NCBI GenBank assembly: GCA_902796115.1 | Contig: CADBNX010000294.1 | Location: 1-8,254, forward strand | Length of the DNA: 8,254 nt | Source: an uncultured Eubacteriales bacterium | GTDB taxonomy: Bacteria > Bacillota > Clostridia > Christensenellales > Aristaeellaceae | Direction: 5' to 3' | In this document: piece after piece, positions 6,122-8,254 of the stretch | How positions within the stretch are numbered: position 1 is the stretch's first letter | How the letters are laid out: each line of letters starts with the position of its first letter | Notes under the pieces: generated by a model | Told to the model about the DNA's origin: nothing | Seen by the model: only the letters and a program-made list of their open reading frames with translations | The model's database searches: none | Made by a program: the position numbers and the translations under genes

Positions 6122-7254
6122 AGATCCATCACCGCCTCAGGATACTCCGTGTGGCCGGGCTCAAAGGGCGCGGGCCGCTCCGTGCGCGTCGTCAGGCGCA
6201 CCGTCGTGTTTTCCATGCCGCTTTTCACAACGCCGCAGGAAGCCTCAAAAGTGTGCAGCGCCATTTCCGGCAGACAGCGCGGTGCGCGCCCGTTGCGGAT
6301 GGCATAGGCCAGATCCGCCGCGCCCAGTCCGCGCGAGTTGGTGTCGTACGCGTGTGTCAGCGGCAGGGCGATTTTCTCGCGGCTGCCTTTCAGCTCGATC
6401 TCCAGCGGTCCGCCGAAATTGTTCGGATCGTCCAGCCAGAGCGTGCCCTGCGTGCCGTACAGCATGAAGGAGGAACCGCCGCCGTAGGTTTCCGAGGTGA
6501 CGGTCAGGCCGCACAGTACGCCGTTTTCAAACTGCAGCGCACCGGCATAGTTGTTCGGGCAGTCCTCATAGGTCATCATTTTGCCGTAGGCCGGGTTTTC
6601 GGGATTCAGGAACGGCCGCGCGGGCTCCCAGGTGGATGAGAAGCCGCATACCCGTTCAATACTGCCCAGCATGCTGACCAGCGCCGTCAGATAATAGCAT
6701 CCGACGTCGTTCAGAATGCCGCCGCCCGGGCAGAACGCGAAGCGTTTTTCTTCTTCCTTTTTCCATTCGTTATGGCGGTAGCAGCGCGACAGGGCGATAT
6801 TCGCAGCAAGCGGTTTTCCGATCAGGCCGCTGTCGAGCACCTGACGGGCTGTCTGCAGCCGGGCGCCCAGGAAGGTGTCCGGCGCCGCGGTCAGGTAGAG
6901 CCCTTTCTGCTTTGCCAGGTCATACAGTTCCTTTGCCTGTTCAAAGGTGGTGGCCATCATTTTTTCGGTGTGTACGTGCTTGCCGGCGAGCAGCGCGGCT
7001 TTGGTGACCTGATAATGGGAAACGGGATAGGTGAGGTTGATGACCAGCTCGATCGATGGATCCGACAGGATCTCCTCGTTGGTCATCTGGCGTACGCCGA
7101 ACTCCGCGGCGCGCGCGGCGCTGCGTTCGGGCACGAGATCGCTGACGCCGACCACATCCAGAACATGGAACTGCCTGACGCAGTTCTCAAGATAAATCTT
7201 GCTGATCATGCCGCATCCGATGACGGCAGTTCGTACAGGTTTGAAATCTTTCAT
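6118..7254 (-). CDS. Gfo/Idh/MocA family NAD(P)-dependent oxidoreductase
   Basis: The 378-residue product starts at ATG 7254 with AGGAGGT 8 bases upstream; extending the frame to 7338 would add 28 residues ahead of the Rossmann fold and cover the promoter, so the shorter start is chosen. The N-terminal Rossmann domain shows VRTAVIGCGMIS (7-18), VVGVSDLVPERS (34-45) and VINLTYPVSHY (71-81). HVHTEKMMATT (94-103 region) carries the E97-K98 pair whose Lys is the usual catalytic residue. The C-terminal sheet domain has GGGILNDVGCYYLTAL (177-192), where D183 and Y187 match the family's D-x-G-x-[HY] active-site signature. Members oxidise or reduce one hydroxyl of sugars, inositols, or glycosides. 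It is first in a minus-strand unit and coupled by a 4-bp overlap to the TIM-barrel gene. Substrate and cofactor preference cannot be told by eye. Confidence 0.9.
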   Translation of the reverse strand: MKDFKPVRTAVIGCGMISKIYLENCVRQFHVLDVVGVSDLVPERSAARAAEFGVRQMTNEEILSDPSIELVINLTYPVSHYQVTKAALLAGKHVHTEKMMATTFEQAKELYDLAKQKGLYLTAAPDTFLGARLQTARQVLDSGLIGKPLAANIALSRCYRHNEWKKEEEKRFAFCPGGGILNDVGCYYLTALVSMLGSIERVCGFSSTWEPARPFLNPENPAYGKMMTYEDCPNNYAGALQFENGVLCGLTVTSETYGGGSSFMLYGTQGTLWLDDPNNFGGPLEIELKGSREKIALPLTHAYDTNSRGLGAADLAYAIRNGRAPRCLPEMALHTFEASCGVVKSGMENTTVRLTTRTERPAPFEPGHTEYPEAVMDL

Positions 7255-7284
7255 GGGGTCCCACCTCCTGCAGACGTTTTCTGT

Positions 7285-7313
7285 ATTATATGCCAATGTG
7301 GGCGGAGAGGCAA
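7285..7313 (-). promoter_or_regulatory. Sigma-A-type promoter for the oxidoreductase unit
   Basis: On the minus strand TTGCCT (7313-7308, four of six matches to TTGACA) is followed by a 17-base spacer and a perfect TATAAT (7290-7285). The predicted start of transcription is near 7278, leaving about 24 bases of leader that include the AGGAGGT site. Spacing and match make this the best promoter in the window. Confidence 0.75.
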
Positions 7314-7390
7314 GAACACAGATGCGGAAACACGGCAAAAAAGCAGAATTTTTTTCGGAAACTTTGATCGCAATTCCATCGAATCCATTG

Positions 7391-7396
7391 TATAAT
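7391..7396 (+). promoter_or_regulatory. -10 box for the GH42-like gene; weak -35
   Basis: A perfect TATAAT lies 52 bases before the GH42-like start. At 17-base spacing the -35 hexamer would be TCGCAA (7368-7373, three of six matches); TTGATC at 7364-7369 is a better match but 21 bases away. A good -10 with a poor -35 suggests help from an activator. Transcription would start near 7403, just ahead of the palindrome at 7413-7427. Confidence 0.6.
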
Positions 7397-7412
7397 AACA
7401 GTGCGCATATTT

Positions 7413-7427
7413 GTTTCCGCCGGAAAC
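7413..7427. promoter_or_regulatory. 15-bp palindrome, candidate operator for the GH42-like gene
   Basis: GTTTCCG and CGGAAAC form a perfect inverted repeat around a single C; allowing one mismatch the symmetry extends to 7410-7430. It lies about 10 bases after the predicted transcription start and 7 bases before the AAGGAG ribosome site, the usual place for a repressor operator. Size and symmetry suit a LacI-type or similar dimeric regulator, but no regulator gene is in the window. Confidence 0.5.
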
Positions 7428-7448
7428 GAACGGGAAGGAGTAACGAAC

Positions 7449-8254
7449 ATGTATCAGCTGAAAAACGGCATTCTGTATCAGGATGGAAACCCCGTCATCG
7501 CGATGGGGCAGTCTTACTATCCCTCTTTTCACGAAGCGAAGTATCCGGCTCCGCCTTCCGGGGACCGAATCGGCCTGATGAAGGAAGATATCCGCCTGAT
7601 GCGGGAGGTGGGCTTCAATTTTCTGCGTGTGGCAGCCATCGGCGATGTGAAGCTGGAAGACGGAAAAATCGCCGTCCATACGCCTTTTGTGGATGAAATG
7701 CTGAAGGAAGCGGATGAAAAAGGAATGGCCACCAGCGTACGCCTGCAGGGGTATGTGATGAACCTGCACGGGTATGACGATTACCTGATGCGCAACGAAA
7801 AGGACGAGCCGATGCATCTGGACTGGTCGGCGTTCATGCAGAGCTCGATGTTCCATAAGGGGATCGTAAAGGACAACCTGGATATGACGCGCGCGCTGGC
7901 GGCGCATTTTGCCGCGATCCCGGGCGTTCTTTCCTATCAGATTTACAATGAACCGCATTATCCGTACAACGGCACTTTCGATTACCATCCGGCCACGCTG
8001 GCGGCGTATCAGGAATGGCGGAAGGCAAAAGGCCTCGCGCCAGAAGAAGCGCCGCGCAGAAAACCGGTCGGGGGCGAGTCTCCGGAACCCTGGATCCAGT
8101 GGCGGCTTTTCAGCCTGTACGCGATGGACAAATTCCTGAATGACAGCGCCGCCGCGGCGAAGGAAGCCGCGCCGGAAAAGGAAACCTATACCTGCATTAC
8201 CGCTTCCCCGATCGCGAGCAACGCGATGAGCGCCGGGATCAGCTATTTTGACAA
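7449..8254 (+). CDS. GH42-like beta-galactosidase/clan GH-A glycosidase (3' truncated by window edge)
   Basis: ATG at 7449 has AAGGAG 8 bases upstream and the frame stays open to the right edge (268 complete codons; full GH42 enzymes are usually near 650-700 residues). There is no signal peptide, so the enzyme should be cytoplasmic. The visible part is the start of a TIM barrel: MGQSYYPSFHEA (19-30), MKEDIRLMREVGFNFLRV (44-61, the 'D...M...G.N..R' pattern of GH42), and SYQIYNEPHYPY (162-173) with acid/base E168. PWIQWRLFSLYAMDKFL (214-230) resembles the W-x-x-F/W helix after that strand in GH42. The nucleophile lies beyond the window. Members release terminal beta-galactosides or related sugars, but the substrate here is unknown. 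It diverges from the oxidoreductase gene across a 194-bp control region, so the two units may share regulation. Confidence 0.8.
   Translation, partial: MYQLKNGILYQDGNPVIAMGQSYYPSFHEAKYPAPPSGDRIGLMKEDIRLMREVGFNFLRVAAIGDVKLEDGKIAVHTPFVDEMLKEADEKGMATSVRLQGYVMNLHGYDDYLMRNEKDEPMHLDWSAFMQSSMFHKGIVKDNLDMTRALAAHFAAIPGVLSYQIYNEPHYPYNGTFDYHPATLAAYQEWRKAKGLAPEEAPRRKPVGGESPEPWIQWRLFSLYAMDKFLNDSAAAAKEAAPEKETYTCITASPIASNAMSAGISYFD

Noticed and set aside
4331..6307. A 658-codon open frame on the + strand, antisense to the glycosidase and isomerase-like genes
   Set aside because: Its translation is low-complexity in style with no recognisable domain, it runs through a terminator and two well-supported genes, and long antisense frames are expected in GC-rich coding DNA.
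1..8254. CRISPR arrays, insertion sequences, tRNA or rRNA genes, riboswitches
   Set aside because: No regularly spaced repeats, transposase, terminal inverted repeats or recognisable structured-RNA consensus were seen, and there is no gene-free stretch above 200 bases.

Overview
The window reads as a carbohydrate-metabolism region of a moderately GC-rich bacterium, most likely a gut or rumen Clostridia-type Bacillota. The hints are strong GGAGG-type ribosome sites, compact intergenic gaps, an aldolase of the 'EVTF.Q' kind that I recall as common in Clostridia, and a secreted flavodoxin/cyclophilin-like protein ending in a BspA-like repeat. The lineage call is an inference from protein style only.

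Layout: (1) positions 1-857 hold the 3' part of a phosphotransferase (APH/choline-kinase fold) gene on the + strand, visibly more AT-rich than everything after it. (2) 953-2619 (+) is a tight two-gene unit: an aldolase of the KDPG type and a PfkB-family 2-keto-3-deoxygluconate kinase, closed by a perfect 12-bp hairpin terminator. Together they would turn 2-keto-3-deoxygluconate into pyruvate and glyceraldehyde 3-phosphate, the bottom of hexuronate catabolism. (3) 2694-3905 (+) encodes an exported flavodoxin-like/cyclophilin-like protein, beginning only 25 nt after that terminator. (4) 7254 down to 3917 (-) is a three-gene unit: a Gfo/Idh/MocA NAD(P)-dependent oxidoreductase, a xylose-isomerase-like TIM-barrel protein overlapping it by 4 bp, a hairpin terminator, and then a clan GH-A glycosidase resembling GH39, again starting 25 nt past the terminator. 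(5) 7449 to the right edge (+) is the 5' part of a GH42-like glycosidase gene, divergent from the oxidoreductase gene across a 194-bp control region that carries two perfect TATAAT boxes and a 15-bp palindrome.

Taken together, regions 2, 4 and 5 look like intracellular use of imported oligosaccharides: two cytoplasmic GH-A glycosidases, an oxidoreductase plus isomerase/epimerase pair that could act on sugars or glycosides through a keto intermediate, and an aldolase/kinase pair feeding lower glycolysis. No transporter, regulator, mobile element, tRNA, rRNA or CRISPR array is visible. I found no clearly undescribed system. The most promising leads are the oxidoreductase/TIM-barrel pair between glycosidases, the two hairpin-then-gene junctions, the palindrome in the divergent promoter region, and the degenerate FMN loop of the exported flavodoxin-like protein.
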